Assembly: GCA_024229515.1 (NCBI GenBank)
Contig: JAAESI010000071.1
Coordinates: 68,023 to 132,022 of the forward strand
Length of the DNA: 64,000 nucleotides
Direction of reading: 5' to 3'
DNA from: Pseudomonadota bacterium
GTDB lineage: Bacteria; Myxococcota_A; UBA796; UBA9615
Part shown: in pieces, positions 26,109 through 37,682 of the stretch
Layout: each line of letters opens with the position of its first letter
How positions within the stretch are numbered: position 1 is the first letter of the stretch
The notes under the pieces: generated by a model
Seen by the model: only the letters and a program-made list of their open reading frames with translations
Database searches by the model: none
Told to the model about the DNA's origin: nothing
Position numbers and translations under genes: made by a program

Positions 26109-26564
26109 ATGCGTAAGGGCTTTACCCTCATCGAGCTCATGATCGTCGTCGCCATTATCGGCATCCTCGCGGCCATCGCTATTCCGAACTTCCTGGCGAT
26201 GCAGCTGCGCGCCAAGCGTTCCGAACTCCCCACGAACCTCGACGCCATTCGTACGGCGGAGAAGGCGTACCACGCTGAGTGGGATGCGTTCACGAGTGCT
26301 GCCGACACGCCCGCGGCCCTCCCCGGTCGTTCGCAGGTCGACTTCACGGGCGGTGGCTACGTCTCCTTCGAGAACCTCGGTTGGGTTGCTGACGGCAAGG
26401 TCCGTGGCCTCTACAACACCACGCAGAGCAACGCCACCTCGGCCGCCGCGGATGACTTCACGAGCATCGGCGTCGCTGACGTTGACGGTGACAGTGCAAA
26501 CTCGCAGTACAACTGCAACCGCGCTGAGAAGTCGAACATGGTCACGTCCAACAACGTGTACTAG
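26109..26564 (+). CDS. pilA: Type IVa major pilin PilA
   Basis: The 151-residue prepilin has a short positively charged leader (MRKG), cleavage before Phe, and the classic FTLIELMIVVAIIGILAAIAIPNF N-helix with Glu5. The globular part contains NLDAIRTAEKAYHAEWDAF, a Gly/Thr-rich middle and a C-terminus ending in SNNVY. Only one Cys (YNCNRAEK) is present, so it lacks the usual C-terminal disulphide loop; a Ca-site-like DVDGDSAN segment may stabilise it instead (inference). Expression is probably controlled by PilS/PilR through the sigma-54 promoter upstream. Codon use is less G+C-rich at third positions than its neighbours, as is common for highly expressed genes. Confidence 0.96.
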   Translation: MRKGFTLIELMIVVAIIGILAAIAIPNFLAMQLRAKRSELPTNLDAIRTAEKAYHAEWDAFTSAADTPAALPGRSQVDFTGGGYVSFENLGWVADGKVRGLYNTTQSNATSAAADDFTSIGVADVDGDSANSQYNCNRAEKSNMVTSNNVY

Positions 26565-26583
26565 TTCAGCGTCCTAGACGTTC

Positions 26584-26622
26584 GAAAGGGCTCGGTGGTT
26601 CGCCACCGGGCCCTTTCTTCTT
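26584..26622 (+). terminator. Rho-independent terminator of pilA
   Basis: A long stem (about 26584-26598 with 26603-26617, one G-U) capped by a TTCG tetraloop and followed by TTTCTTCTT. A textbook strong terminator 20 bases after the pilA stop. Confidence 0.92.
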
Positions 26623-26625
26623 GGG

Positions 26626-26631
26626 TAGACT
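26626..26631 (+). promoter_or_regulatory. Putative -10 box TAGACT before the kinase-FGE gene
   Basis: TAGACT lies 9 bases before the ATG at 26641 and directly after the pilA terminator. The short interval predicts a nearly leaderless mRNA. Confidence 0.35.
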
Positions 26632-26640
26632 TGGGAGCCT

Positions 26641-29120
<2,480 letters not shown>

Positions 29121-29124
<4 letters not shown>

Positions 29125-30710
29125 GTCCGATTCCGCCGAGCGCGCGCGTGGCCCTCCTGATCCTGCTCATCGGCGCGGCGCTGTCGCCGGCGGTCGGCTT
29201 CGACTTCGTCTGGGACGACCAGCGCGTGTTCGTGGAGTCGCCCACGTTGGGCGATCCGGCGGCGATCCCCGGGTACTTCACCGAAGGAGTCGCCTCGGGC
29301 CTGCGCGAGGGGGCCGCCAACACCGAACGGCTGGACCTGTACCGCCCGGTCTTCATGACGGCGGTGTCGCTGCAGGGGATGGTCTTCGACCGGGAGCCGG
29401 AGGGCTTCCACGCGGTCTCGATCGCGCTGCATGCGGGCGTCTGCCTGCTGCTGTGGATCGCGGCCCGGCGGTGGACCGAGGGGGAGTGGACGGCGGAGGC
29501 GTGCGTCGGCGCGTTCGCGCTGCATCCGGTTCTGGCGGAGGTCTACTTCTGGCCGTCAGCGCAGCCCGAGTTGTTGATGGCGCTGGGCGGCCTCGGCGCC
29601 GTCCTGCTCCTGGATCGCCGCCCCGTGCTCGCCGCCGCCTGCTTCCTGTTCGGGGTGCTCGCCAAGGAGACCCTGCTGTTGGCCCTCCCGGCGATCACCC
29701 TCTACGTCTGGCTGCACCGGGAGGACTCCTCGCTGCGGCGTCCGGCGGTGGGGCTGTGGGCCGCCGGCGCGATCGGCGTCGTGATGCGGGCGCTGGCGTT
29801 GGGCGGCAGCGGGGCCGAGGGCGGACGGCTCGCCGACGTGGTGCGGCTGGCTCCGATCGCGATCGCGGACGGCGCGCGGGGGATCTTCGGGGCGCGTCCG
29901 GTCGGGTTGCGGCACCTGTCGTTCGAGTACGGCGGGTTGGGTTGGGGCGTGGCTGTCGCCGCGGGGCTCGGCATCGTCGCGTTGGGCGTGGGCGCGTGGT
30001 GGGTGCGGGAGCGGTCGCCCCTGCTGCTCGTGGCCTGGCTGATCACGGTCTGCATGGTGGGTCCGGTGGCCCTGGTGGCGGCGGTTCCCGGCTGGGGCGG
30101 CTACGGCCGCTACCTGTACCTCCCCGCGGTCTTCGTCGTGCTCGGGGTGGCGCAATTGCTGCCGGACCGCCGCGGCGCCGCGCTCGCGATCGTAGTGCTC
30201 ATGTGGCACGGCATGGGCATGGCAAGGGCGATGGAGGCGTGGTCTTCGGACGAAGGGCTGGGCCAGAGCCAGGTGCACATCGCGCCCGAGCTGGGCGTCG
30301 GGCACGCGTGGCTCGGTCAGCTCGATCTGGAGGCCGGCGACTTCGCCGCCGCCGCGGAGCACTACGGGACCGCGGTCGCGGTCGATCCGGACTACCACCC
30401 CGCCTTCCACAACCTCGCCGCCTGCCTCACCCGCCTCGGTCGCGGCGCGGGCGCGCTCGCGGTGCTCGATGATCTGGAGGCCCGCCATGGGGTGGGGCCC
30501 CGCAGCTCGTTCGCACGCGGACTGGCGCTGGCGCAGCTGGGTCGCACCGACGATGCCGCGGCGGTGGTCGAGGCTGCGTTGCGGGGGGCGCCCGCTCACG
30601 ACGATCTGCTCTGGCTTCAGAGCAAGCTCAGCGAGGCCGGACGGGACGCTCCGCGAGGAAGTGAGCCCGGTACCGGAGCACCAGCTCCACGTACTTCTGG
30701 GTCTCCTTGA
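29121..30710 (+). CDS. Polytopic GT-C-like membrane protein with C-terminal TPR repeats
   Basis: The protein (about 529 residues) has roughly ten membrane helices followed by two or three TPR units ([47 protein letters not shown]). The first loop contains [18 protein letters not shown], the Asp-rich first-loop motif of GT-C/TMTC-like O-mannosyltransferases. The architecture (membrane GT-C plus TPR) matches TMTC-type proteins; activity is unproven. The GTG at 29121 overlaps the kinase stop (GTGA); a GTG at 29118 is equally open. The 3' end overlaps the opposite-strand transglycosylase by 83 bases. A similar protein lies at 36213. Confidence 0.8.
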
Positions 30711-31251
30711 AGGGCGGGATGCCGTCGTACTTGTCGACGTTTCCGGGACCGGCGTTGTACGCCGCCAGCGCGAGCCGCTGATCGCCGAACCGGTCGATCA
30801 TCTTCCGCAGGTACTTGGCCCCGCCGAAGATGTTCTCCTGCGGATCGTAGGCCTCGCTGACCCCCAGCCCGTCGGCGGTGGCGGGCATCAACTGCATGAG
30901 CCCCTGCGCGCCCACGGGGGAGGTGGCGTTGGGGTTCATCCCCGACTCGACCAGCACGACCGCTTTGATGAGCTCCGGCTGCACGAGGTACAGGTCGGCT
31001 GCCCGCAGGATGAGGTCGTCGTAGTTGTCGAGGTTCTTCTTCAGCAGCCGGCGGTCGATCTTGGCCCACTGGGTGGGGCGGCTGTCCAGATCCTTGAAGT
31101 AGACCTCGAAGCCTTCTTCGCCGGACGGCGGCGTGTCGGTGAACGTCAGCACGCCGTTGGCGTCGGTCCCCATGTAGATGTCGCCCGCGGCCACCCCGGC
31201 GGGCAGGCCGAGGAGCAGAATCAGCGGGAACAGGGGAGGGAGTCGCAGCAT
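30628..31251 (-). CDS. Soluble lytic transglycosylase (SLT domain)
   Basis: The 207-residue exported protein starts with a signal peptide ([23 protein letters not shown]). A short DUF4124-like segment ([20 protein letters not shown]) precedes the SLT domain with catalytic Glu in [30 protein letters not shown] and [15 protein letters not shown] written here as [33 protein letters not shown]. It cleaves peptidoglycan between MurNAc and GlcNAc to make anhydro ends. A TATCCT box 9 bases before the ATG suggests a nearly leaderless start. It is divergent from nadB. Confidence 0.92.
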   Translation of the reverse strand: MLRLPPLFPLILLLGLPAGVAAGDIYMGTDANGVLTFTDTPPSGEEGFEVYFKDLDSRPTQWAKIDRRLLKKNLDNYDDLILRAADLYLVQPELIKAVVLVESGMNPNATSPVGAQGLMQLMPATADGLGVSEAYDPQENIFGGAKYLRKMIDRFGDQRLALAAYNAGPGNVDKYDGIPPFKETQKYVELVLRYRAHFLAERPVRPR

Positions 31252-31260
31252 GGGCAGGGC

Positions 31261-31266
31261 AGGATA
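31261..31266 (-). promoter_or_regulatory. Putative -10 box TATCCT for the transglycosylase gene
   Basis: On the minus strand TATCCT ends 9 bases before the ATG at 31251. It is paired divergently with TAGGAT of nadB. Confidence 0.33.
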
Positions 31267-31287
31267 CCAAGGCGCTCCGCGACGCCG

Positions 31288-31293
31288 TAGGAT
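31288..31293 (+). promoter_or_regulatory. Putative -10 box TAGGAT for nadB
   Basis: TAGGAT lies 9 bases before the GTG at 31303 with no ribosome site between. Confidence 0.33.
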
Positions 31294-31302
31294 GCCGCTT
31301 CT

Positions 31303-32997
31303 GTGAGCGGACAAACGAGCGACTTCCTGGTGATCGGATGCGGGATCGCGGGCCTCAGTTGCGCCCTGCGAGTTGCCGAGCACGGCACCGTCGTCGTGCT
31401 CGCCAAGGGCGACGCGGGGGTCTGCAACACCGCCTGGGCCCAGGGCGGCATCGCCGCGGTGTGGTCCCAGGACGACTCGCTGGACTCCCACGTGGACGAC
31501 ACGGTCGAAGCGGGGGCGTGGCTGGCCGACCCCGATCGGGTCAAGGAGATCCTGAAGGACGGGCACGGCGCCGTCGATCAGCTCATCCAGTGGGGGGTGC
31601 GGTTCGACCTGCGCGCCGACGCGGACGAGCACCCCGACTACGACCTCACCCGCGAGGGCGGCCACAGCAACCGCCGCATCCTCCACTCGGGGGACATCAC
31701 CGGCACCGAGATCCAGCGCAAGCTGATGCTCGCGGCGCACCGCCACCCGCAGATCACCGTGCTCGACGGTCACGTCGCGATCGACCTGATCACCGAGCGG
31801 AGGGTCGCCCGCCACCTCGCCAAGAGTCGGCTGGGGGTGATGGGGCCGGAAGTCGAGCATCGCTACGGCCCCGGCGGTCCCGAGGGCTGGATGCCGGGCC
31901 AGAAGGACCGCTGCGTCGGCGCCTATGTGCTGGACGAGCGGACCGGCAAGGTCGGGGTCTTCGAGGCCCTCGTCACGCTGCTGGCCACTGGCGGCGCGGG
32001 CAAGGTCTACCGCTACACCTCCAACCCCGACCTGGCCACCGGCGACGGCATGGCGATGGCGTACCGGGCGGGTGCGGTGATGGCGAACATGGAGTTCGTG
32101 CAGTTCCACCCCACGTGCCTGTACAGCCCCCAGGAGAAGAACTTCCTCGTGTCCGAGGCGCTGCGAGGGGAGGGGGGCATCCTCCGGCTCCCCGACGGCA
32201 CCCCGTTCATGGACGGCGTGCATCCCCGAGGCTCCCTCGCTCCTCGCGACATCGTGGCCCGCGAGATCGACGCCTCGATCAAGCGCGACGGGCTGGAGTA
32301 CGTGCTCCTGGACATGACCGACGAGGACGCCGACTTCGTCACCGAGCGGTTCCCCGGGATCCACGCGCGGCTGATGGCGGTCGGTCTCGACATGACCAAG
32401 GTGCCGATCCCGGTGGTCCCGGCGGCGCACTACTTCTGCGGCGGCATCAAGGTGGACCTCCAGGGCCGCACCTTGATCGGCGGCCTGCTCGCGGCGGGCG
32501 AAGTCACCAACACGGGGTTGCACGGGGCCAACCGGCTGGCGTCGAACTCGCTGCTGGAAGGCGCCGTCTTCGGCATGCGCACCGCCGACGCGGCGGTGGA
32601 AGAGCACGCCCGCGCGGCGTCGATGGCGCCGGTGGAGATCCCCCCGTGGGACAGCGGCGGCGCCCGCGACAGCGACGAGATCGTGGTGATCGCCCACACC
32701 TGGGACGAGATCCGGCGGCTGATGTGGAACTACGTCGGCATCGTGCGCACCGATCGTCGGCTGACCCGCGCGCTGGCCCGGATCGAGCTCATCCAGGAGG
32801 AGATCCGGGGCTACTACTGGGACTTCATCGTCACCCGCGACCTCGTCGAGTTGAGGAACCTGGTGACGGTGGCCGAGCTGGTGATCCGGTCGGCCCTGGG
32901 ACGCCGCGAGAGCCGCGGCCTGCACTACAACCTGGACTGCCCCGACACCGACGACGTCAACTGGCGGCGGGATACGCTCCTGCGTCGGGAGTGGTAG
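31303..32997 (+). CDS. nadB: L-aspartate oxidase
   Basis: First step of de novo NAD synthesis: oxidises L-aspartate to iminoaspartate using FAD. The 564-residue protein has the N-terminal FAD site [15 protein letters not shown] (about residues 7-21), [38 protein letters not shown], the catalytic segment [11 protein letters not shown]...[28 protein letters not shown] and [17 protein letters not shown], all typical of NadB in the succinate dehydrogenase/fumarate reductase flavoprotein superfamily. The start is GTG. nadA and nadC are not in the window. The 3' end overlaps the convergent symporter by 41 bases. Confidence 0.93.
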   Translation: MSGQTSDFLVIGCGIAGLSCALRVAEHGTVVVLAKGDAGVCNTAWAQGGIAAVWSQDDSLDSHVDDTVEAGAWLADPDRVKEILKDGHGAVDQLIQWGVRFDLRADADEHPDYDLTREGGHSNRRILHSGDITGTEIQRKLMLAAHRHPQITVLDGHVAIDLITERRVARHLAKSRLGVMGPEVEHRYGPGGPEGWMPGQKDRCVGAYVLDERTGKVGVFEALVTLLATGGAGKVYRYTSNPDLATGDGMAMAYRAGAVMANMEFVQFHPTCLYSPQEKNFLVSEALRGEGGILRLPDGTPFMDGVHPRGSLAPRDIVAREIDASIKRDGLEYVLLDMTDEDADFVTERFPGIHARLMAVGLDMTKVPIPVVPAAHYFCGGIKVDLQGRTLIGGLLAAGEVTNTGLHGANRLASNSLLEGAVFGMRTADAAVEEHARAASMAPVEIPPWDSGGARDSDEIVVIAHTWDEIRRLMWNYVGIVRTDRRLTRALARIELIQEEIRGYYWDFIVTRDLVELRNLVTVAELVIRSALGRRESRGLHYNLDCPDTDDVNWRRDTLLRREW

Positions 32998-34435
32998 CCC
33001 GAATCTTCCGCGCCGCCGCCACCACCGCTGCGGCCGCGCCTCCAGCGCCGATGCCGCAGGTCGCGAGGTAGGCGGGGTTGTTGGTCATTGGACCCAGGTC
33101 GAAGATCGCGAGCCCCAGGTAGGTCGCGACCGCTGCCCCCGCCGCGGCCAACGCGGCCGCGCCGTCCATGCGCAGGAACATCCCCCCCAGCAGCGGCACG
33201 AACGCTGCGGTGAACAGCAGGTAGACGCCGTACTGGGCGAAGATCGCGACCGATCCGGCGGTGGGGTGAGCGAGCTGGTACGCGGCCAGGGCGGCGGTGA
33301 CGATGCCGATCGCGATGAGGCCCCGGCGGCCGAAGGCGAGGGCCGCGGTGGGGGAGGCACCGGTGTGACGCCGCCACGCGGGGTGCACGTCCACCGACAG
33401 GATCGAGGCGAGCGCCAGGAGGATCCCCTCCAGCGTCGACAACCCCGCGCAGAGCAGGCCGATGGCGATGCCGATCTGCACCGTGGCGGGGAACTGCAGC
33501 GCGATCCACGTGGGCACCACCTGATCGATGGGGGTGGCTGCGGGCACGACCGCGCGGGCGTAGAGGCCGACCACGAGCACCCCCAGGAACACCGTGCCGG
33601 CCACGACCGCGGTGGCCAGGTAGGTGCGGACCTGTCGGTCGTCCTTGAGGAACAGCGCCTTGCTCACGATGTGCGGCTGGCAGACCAGAGCGCCGCCGAC
33701 GACGAAGTTGCAGACGAACACCTCGAACAGGTTGCGGAACCACGGCGAGCCCGGGTTCGTGATCCCCATCAGCGCGGGGTTCGCCGCGACGAGGGTCTCC
33801 TTGAGAGAGCCGTCGAAGATCGAGGGCAGCCCGGCGGCGATGAGCAGCACCGCGACCCCGAGCATGACGAGGGCCTGGATGGCGCCGGTCCAGGCGTGGC
33901 CGTTGGCGCCTCCGAGGGCGACCGTCGCCACCGCCAGCGCCGTCAGGGCGGCCGCTACCGCCACCGCGGGCACGCCCAGCAGTCCGCTCAACACCAGCGC
34001 CAGCGCGACCACGATCAGCACCGCGTACGCCACCAGCCCCAGGGACAACGCGGCGAAGCCGCCGCGCAGGGCGGGCGAGCCGAATCGCGCCCCCAGCCAC
34101 TGCGGGAGGGTGAGGGCCGCGACCGAGGCGCCGACCCGCCGGAAGCGCCCCGTGAAGACGATCAGCCCCAGGGTGATGCCCAGCCCGGCGGCGGCGCCGT
34201 AGCCCAGCAGCGCGCTCAGTCCGAAGTGGAAGACGAGCCCCGGGTTGATGACGAAAGTCGCCACCGACGTCAGCTGCGCGGTCAGCGCGAGCCCCACCAG
34301 GGCGGCGGGGAGGTCGCGGCTTCCCACGGCGTACGAGTCGAGGTCATCGGTGCGGCGGGAGGCCCGCCACGCCAGCGCTCCGGCGATGGCGGCGTAGAGC
34401 AGGACGGCGGACCAGGCGAGCGCAGACGTCATCAT
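32957..34435 (-). CDS. Sodium:solute symporter (SSS family)
   Basis: The 492-residue polytopic protein (about 13 helices) has SSS features: [45 protein letters not shown] at the N-terminus and [25 protein letters not shown] in helix 8-9, close to the (S/A)-T-x-(D/E) sodium-site region. The substrate cannot be predicted. Starts at ATG 34471, 34447, 34435 and 34432 are open; 34435 is preferred because the first helix begins right after it and because a perfect palindrome at 34449-34464 would otherwise be coding. It may be co-transcribed with the upstream lipoprotein and bactofilin genes or have its own operator-controlled promoter. Confidence 0.85.
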   Translation of the reverse strand: MMTSALAWSAVLLYAAIAGALAWRASRRTDDLDSYAVGSRDLPAALVGLALTAQLTSVATFVINPGLVFHFGLSALLGYGAAAGLGITLGLIVFTGRFRRVGASVAALTLPQWLGARFGSPALRGGFAALSLGLVAYAVLIVVALALVLSGLLGVPAVAVAAALTALAVATVALGGANGHAWTGAIQALVMLGVAVLLIAAGLPSIFDGSLKETLVAANPALMGITNPGSPWFRNLFEVFVCNFVVGGALVCQPHIVSKALFLKDDRQVRTYLATAVVAGTVFLGVLVVGLYARAVVPAATPIDQVVPTWIALQFPATVQIGIAIGLLCAGLSTLEGILLALASILSVDVHPAWRRHTGASPTAALAFGRRGLIAIGIVTAALAAYQLAHPTAGSVAIFAQYGVYLLFTAAFVPLLGGMFLRMDGAAALAAAGAAVATYLGLAIFDLGPMTNNPAYLATCGIGAGGAAAAVVAAARKIRATTPDAGAYPAAS

Positions 34436-34448
34436 GCGGGGGAGCATG

Positions 34449-34464
34449 ATGTGCAATTGCACAT
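34449..34464. promoter_or_regulatory. Perfect 16-base palindrome before the symporter start
   Basis: ATGTGCAATTGCACAT is an exact dyad 14 bases before the preferred ATG. On the minus strand a TTGACC box lies just upstream. It looks like a transcription factor operator. Confidence 0.5.
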
Positions 34465-34476
34465 AGGTCAAGCGCT

Positions 34477-34495
34477 ATTGTTGCAGCGCAACAAT
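34477..34495. promoter_or_regulatory. Second dyad upstream of the symporter
   Basis: ATTGTTGC (34477-34484) and GCAACAAT (34488-34495) form a perfect 8-base dyad around AGC. It touches the stop codon of the lipoprotein gene. It could be a second operator or a weak hairpin; there is no T-run, so termination is less likely. Confidence 0.45.
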
Positions 34496-35139
34496 CAGGG
34501 GCCGTGCAGGTCCCAGATGAGCTCGCCGCGATGCACCACGCCGGCCACCTGCAGCTTCACCTCGGCCGTCTGGCCGGTGATGAGGGGGAGGCCGTCCTGC
34601 CCCAGGGTGGGGAACTTGGCGATGAACACCCGGTCGTGGGCGGTGATGTACGGGTACAGCGACAGCAGCTCGGTGGTGGGCCGACGGATGCGCTGGAGGA
34701 TGAGCGGGTCGACCGTGCGGCCACCGTCGCCGACGAGGCGGACCTTCCAGGGCGGATCCTTGCCCACGAAGTCGCCCCGACGGGTGTCGTCGGCCCACGC
34801 CGCGACGACGATCTCGTGGTAGCGGGAGGCGTCCTCGAGCTCCTTCTGCAGCAGCAGGGCGTAGTCGTCCTGGGGGAGGATGTAGCGCCGCGCGTACTCG
34901 TGGCTCCAGGCCCGCCGGAACGGCGCCGCCTTGAACGTCGCCTTCATCAAGAGGCTGGTTTCCCACTTGTTGTACAGCCGGAGCTCGCGGGTCCAGCGCC
35001 GCACCGCCCGCTTGTAGGCGCGGGGACCGCCTTCGTCGGCGTACTGCTCGTAGCCGGTGTACTTGAGCTGGCCGCGGCCCTGGCCGCATCCGGTCGCGAA
35101 GATCGCCAGGGCGGTCAGAGCGATGGCGGCGAGTCGCAT
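34495..35139 (-). CDS. Lipoprotein of unknown function
   Basis: The 214-residue product begins MRLAAIALTALAIFATGCGQ; Cys18 in ATGC is the lipid anchor, with Gly at +2. The mature part is charged, with a helical front half (KRAVRRWTRELRLYNKWETSLLMKATFKAAPFRRAWSHEYARRY) and a beta-rich back half (FIAKFPTLGQDGLPLITGQTAEVKLQVAGVVHRGELIWDL). No family recognised. It begins 11 bases after the bactofilin stop, so the two are probably one operon and may work together in envelope architecture. Confidence 0.78.
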   Translation of the reverse strand: MRLAAIALTALAIFATGCGQGRGQLKYTGYEQYADEGGPRAYKRAVRRWTRELRLYNKWETSLLMKATFKAAPFRRAWSHEYARRYILPQDDYALLLQKELEDASRYHEIVVAAWADDTRRGDFVGKDPPWKVRLVGDGGRTVDPLILQRIRRPTTELLSLYPYITAHDRVFIAKFPTLGQDGLPLITGQTAEVKLQVAGVVHRGELIWDLHGP

Positions 35140-35149
35140 CGGGGCGACT

Positions 35150-36145
35150 CTACCCGTGGCGGAGTTCTTCGTCGTCGTCGAGGAACCACTCGTCCGTGAG
35201 ATCGGAGCGGTCTTTGACCCGATCGCCCTTGCTCGGCCGCTTCGGGGTCGGCGGCGCAGCTTTGTGTACATGCGGGGGATGAACCACCGGCAGCAGCGGG
35301 CGCGGCGGGGTCGGCCGGCGGACCTTGCCGGTGCCGGGGCGGTGGCCTCCGGCCCGCACCACCGGGGGGTAGTCGGTACGGGAGGACTGCTCCGCGCGCG
35401 GCGGATGGGGCGGATGCACGGCGGAGTCGCGCATCGAGACCCGCTGCATCTCGTTGGTCGGCTCGCTCTCCTGGCTGGTGTCTCGCCGCGTCACCAGTCG
35501 CTTGGGCCGGCGGGCCGCGCGTCGCTCATCCGCGCTGCCGCCGGGCCGGCTGGACGAGGCTTGGGTCGGGGTGCGCTCGCGCACGGGCACGCTGAGGATG
35601 GGGCGGGCGATGGGGCCCGTGGGGCGGTCGTCCTCAGCGAGGCTGGAGGCACCGCGTTCGCTGCGGAGCGTGTGCTCCTCGCGCAGAGTGATGACCGGCT
35701 GGCTCTGAGACGGGGCCGCGACCAGCCGGCGCGGAGTGGGGGCTGTGCCGAGGACCGGGGTGACGGCCTCGGGGGTCGTCGACCTGCGCACCGAACGGAT
35801 CGGATCGACGGTGTCGCCGGCGGTGGTGTCGATCTCGACGTCGACGCGACCCTTGAAGGTCCCGCCGTCCTCCACCGCGAGCAGCCCCTGGACATCGCCG
35901 ATGAGGGTGCCCTGCGAGCCGATCACCACCTGCTGGGTGGCGCGGACGCGCCCTTGGAGGCGGCCGTCGATGCGGACCCGGGCGGCGACTACGTCGGCCT
36001 TGGCGACGCCACCGGGACCGACCACGACCTGTCCCCCGACATGCAAGTGTCCGTCGAAGCGCCCGAGAATGAGCACGTCTCCGTTTCCCGCGAGGTCGCC
36101 CGTCAGGCGAATCCCTGCCGAGATCACAGTCTTCGCTCCAGCCAT
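35150..36145 (-). CDS. Bactofilin with long basic C-terminal tail
   Basis: Bactofilins are self-assembling right-handed beta-helix cytoskeletal proteins. Residues about 5-110 carry the repeated pattern (TVISAGIRLTGDLAGNGDVLILGRFDGHLHVGGQVVVGPGGVAKADVVAARVRIDGRLQGRV). The remaining two thirds (to 331) are low-complexity, Pro/Arg/Ser-rich, with a stretch of PHPPRAE-like and PTPPRPLLPVVHPPHVHKAAPPTPKRPSK sequence and a DDDEE end, far longer than the tails of simple bactofilins. The ATG at 36145 precedes the beta-helix; the longer open frame adds an unlikely extension. The downstream lipoprotein is a probable functional partner. Confidence 0.9.
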   Translation of the reverse strand: MAGAKTVISAGIRLTGDLAGNGDVLILGRFDGHLHVGGQVVVGPGGVAKADVVAARVRIDGRLQGRVRATQQVVIGSQGTLIGDVQGLLAVEDGGTFKGRVDVEIDTTAGDTVDPIRSVRRSTTPEAVTPVLGTAPTPRRLVAAPSQSQPVITLREEHTLRSERGASSLAEDDRPTGPIARPILSVPVRERTPTQASSSRPGGSADERRAARRPKRLVTRRDTSQESEPTNEMQRVSMRDSAVHPPHPPRAEQSSRTDYPPVVRAGGHRPGTGKVRRPTPPRPLLPVVHPPHVHKAAPPTPKRPSKGDRVKDRSDLTDEWFLDDDEELRHG

Positions 36146-36199
36146 GCCGGCATTCTGCCCCCAGTGCCGGGCGCCACCAAGCCCGATCGCCGGACTCGG

Positions 36200-36205
36200 T
36201 AGACT
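36200..36205 (+). promoter_or_regulatory. Putative -10 box TAGACT, leaderless start at 36213
   Basis: TAGACT ends 7 bases before the ATG with no ribosome site, predicting transcription start at the initiation codon. Confidence 0.4.
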
Positions 36206-36212
36206 TCTCCGA

Positions 36213-37682
36213 ATGCAGCCCGAAGATCGCCGCACGTCCGCGCTGTTGGGCCTGCTCTCGATGCTCCCGTTCGTCGCGGTGCTCGCGGCGGGCTACGTGT
36301 GGGACGACCACGTCGTCATCGAGGCCAATCCGTTCCTCACGATCGACCAACTGGGCGGCTTCTGGTTCGAGGGGGAGGCCTCCTCTACGGGCATCGGACG
36401 CGGCTCCCGCTACAACCCGCTGGGGTGGAGCCTGTACCTCGCCGAGAGCGTGGTGGGAGGCGGCGCTCCGCCAGCGTGGCTTCCGCACCTGACGTCGCTG
36501 GCGATGCATGGGCTGGGGGCCGGCCTGTTGGCGGCGTTGCTGCTCGTCCTCGCCCGAGCCGGCGGCGCCCGAGATCCCCGGCTGTTCGCCATCGTGGGAA
36601 CGGCCTGGTTCGCGTGGGCCCCGGTCCAGGCCGAGGTGGTCTGCTTCGTTTCAGCCCGCTTCGACTCGCTCGCGTGGGTGCTGCTGGCGGGCGGGGCGCT
36701 GCTCGCGGCCACGGCGGTGCAGCCCAGGTGGCAGCTGCTGGGGGGGCTGATCGCGGCCACCTCGATGCTGAGCAAGGAGGCGACCCTCACCGGGCTCGTG
36801 CTGCTGCCGTTGATCGTGATCGGCCTGAAGGATCTCGGCTCCCTCAAGACCCCGCGGGCCTGGGGGCCGCTGGCGGCGGGGGCGTGGGGCGGGGCGCTGG
36901 CGGTGATGGTCGTCCGCCGCCTCCTCGGGATCGGCATGCCGGGGGGACTGGCGGAGGCCGGGGTCGAGCCGATCCTGGCCACCTTCGCCGGCTTGATGCG
37001 GGTCGCGGTGCTCCAGGAGCATCTGTCGCTGATGCGGCCGATCGCCACCGAGATCGGCGTGCTCGATGCCGTGATTCTGGCCGCGATGATCGCGACCGGC
37101 CTCTGGGGACTCCTCAAGGCGTCGTCCTTCGAGGGCCGCGCCGCGGCCGCAGGAGCGCTCTGGATGGCCGCGCTGCTGGCGCCCCACGCTGTCGCTGCGG
37201 TCGGTTTCGAGCTGATGCCCGACCGCTACACCTACCTGGCGGCCCCCGGGCTGGCGATGGTCGTGGCCGCGGGCGCGACTGCGCTCCCGGTGCGCGGGCT
37301 GGTCCCCGCGCTGGTCCTCGTGGCGGTCCTGTTCGGGGCCCGGGACATCGCCCAGGTCGGCCGTTGGAGCGACGACGTGTCCCTGTTCTCGTGGGAGGTG
37401 ATGCAGTTCCCGGAGGCGCCGCAGACCCACTACCACCTGGGCATGCTGCTAGCTGAGCACGGGCACCTGGACGCGGCGGAGGCGTCGCTGGTGGAGGCTG
37501 CGCGGACCGGCCCCTACCTGCCTCAGACCTGGGGCGAGCTGGCGGAGCTGCGGGCCAACCGCGGAAACGTGGACGGCGCCCTCGCGGCGCTCGACGAGGG
37601 GCTGCGGCATCTCCCCGGGAACGCGGCCCTGATCGGGCTTCGCGCCAGCGTCACTCAGCTGAAGGAGCCGCCAGCCCCATGA
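36213..37682 (+). CDS. Polytopic GT-C-like membrane protein with short TPR tail
   Basis: The 489-residue protein resembles the one at 29121: ten or so helices, a first loop with AGYVWDDHVVIEANPFL, a conserved AVVCFVSARFDSLAWV-type segment (VQAEVVCFVSARFDSL) and MLSKEATLTGL, ELMPDRYTYLAAPG, then C-terminal TPR units (THYHLGMLLAEHGHLDAAEASLVEAARTGPYLPQTWGELAELRANRG). This is the TMTC/PMT-like layout of membrane O-glycosyltransferases. Acceptor and donor unknown. It is divergent from bactofilin and its 3' end overlaps the convergent gene by 32 bases. Confidence 0.8.
   Translation: MQPEDRRTSALLGLLSMLPFVAVLAAGYVWDDHVVIEANPFLTIDQLGGFWFEGEASSTGIGRGSRYNPLGWSLYLAESVVGGGAPPAWLPHLTSLAMHGLGAGLLAALLLVLARAGGARDPRLFAIVGTAWFAWAPVQAEVVCFVSARFDSLAWVLLAGGALLAATAVQPRWQLLGGLIAATSMLSKEATLTGLVLLPLIVIGLKDLGSLKTPRAWGPLAAGAWGGALAVMVVRRLLGIGMPGGLAEAGVEPILATFAGLMRVAVLQEHLSLMRPIATEIGVLDAVILAAMIATGLWGLLKASSFEGRAAAAGALWMAALLAPHAVAAVGFELMPDRYTYLAAPGLAMVVAAGATALPVRGLVPALVLVAVLFGARDIAQVGRWSDDVSLFSWEVMQFPEAPQTHYHLGMLLAEHGHLDAAEASLVEAARTGPYLPQTWGELAELRANRGNVDGALAALDEGLRHLPGNAALIGLRASVTQLKEPPAP

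Noticed and set aside
32957-34471. Symporter start at the first ATG (34471)
   Set aside because: It would make a perfect 16-base palindrome coding and adds a poorly hydrophobic leader; 34435 fits the first helix better.
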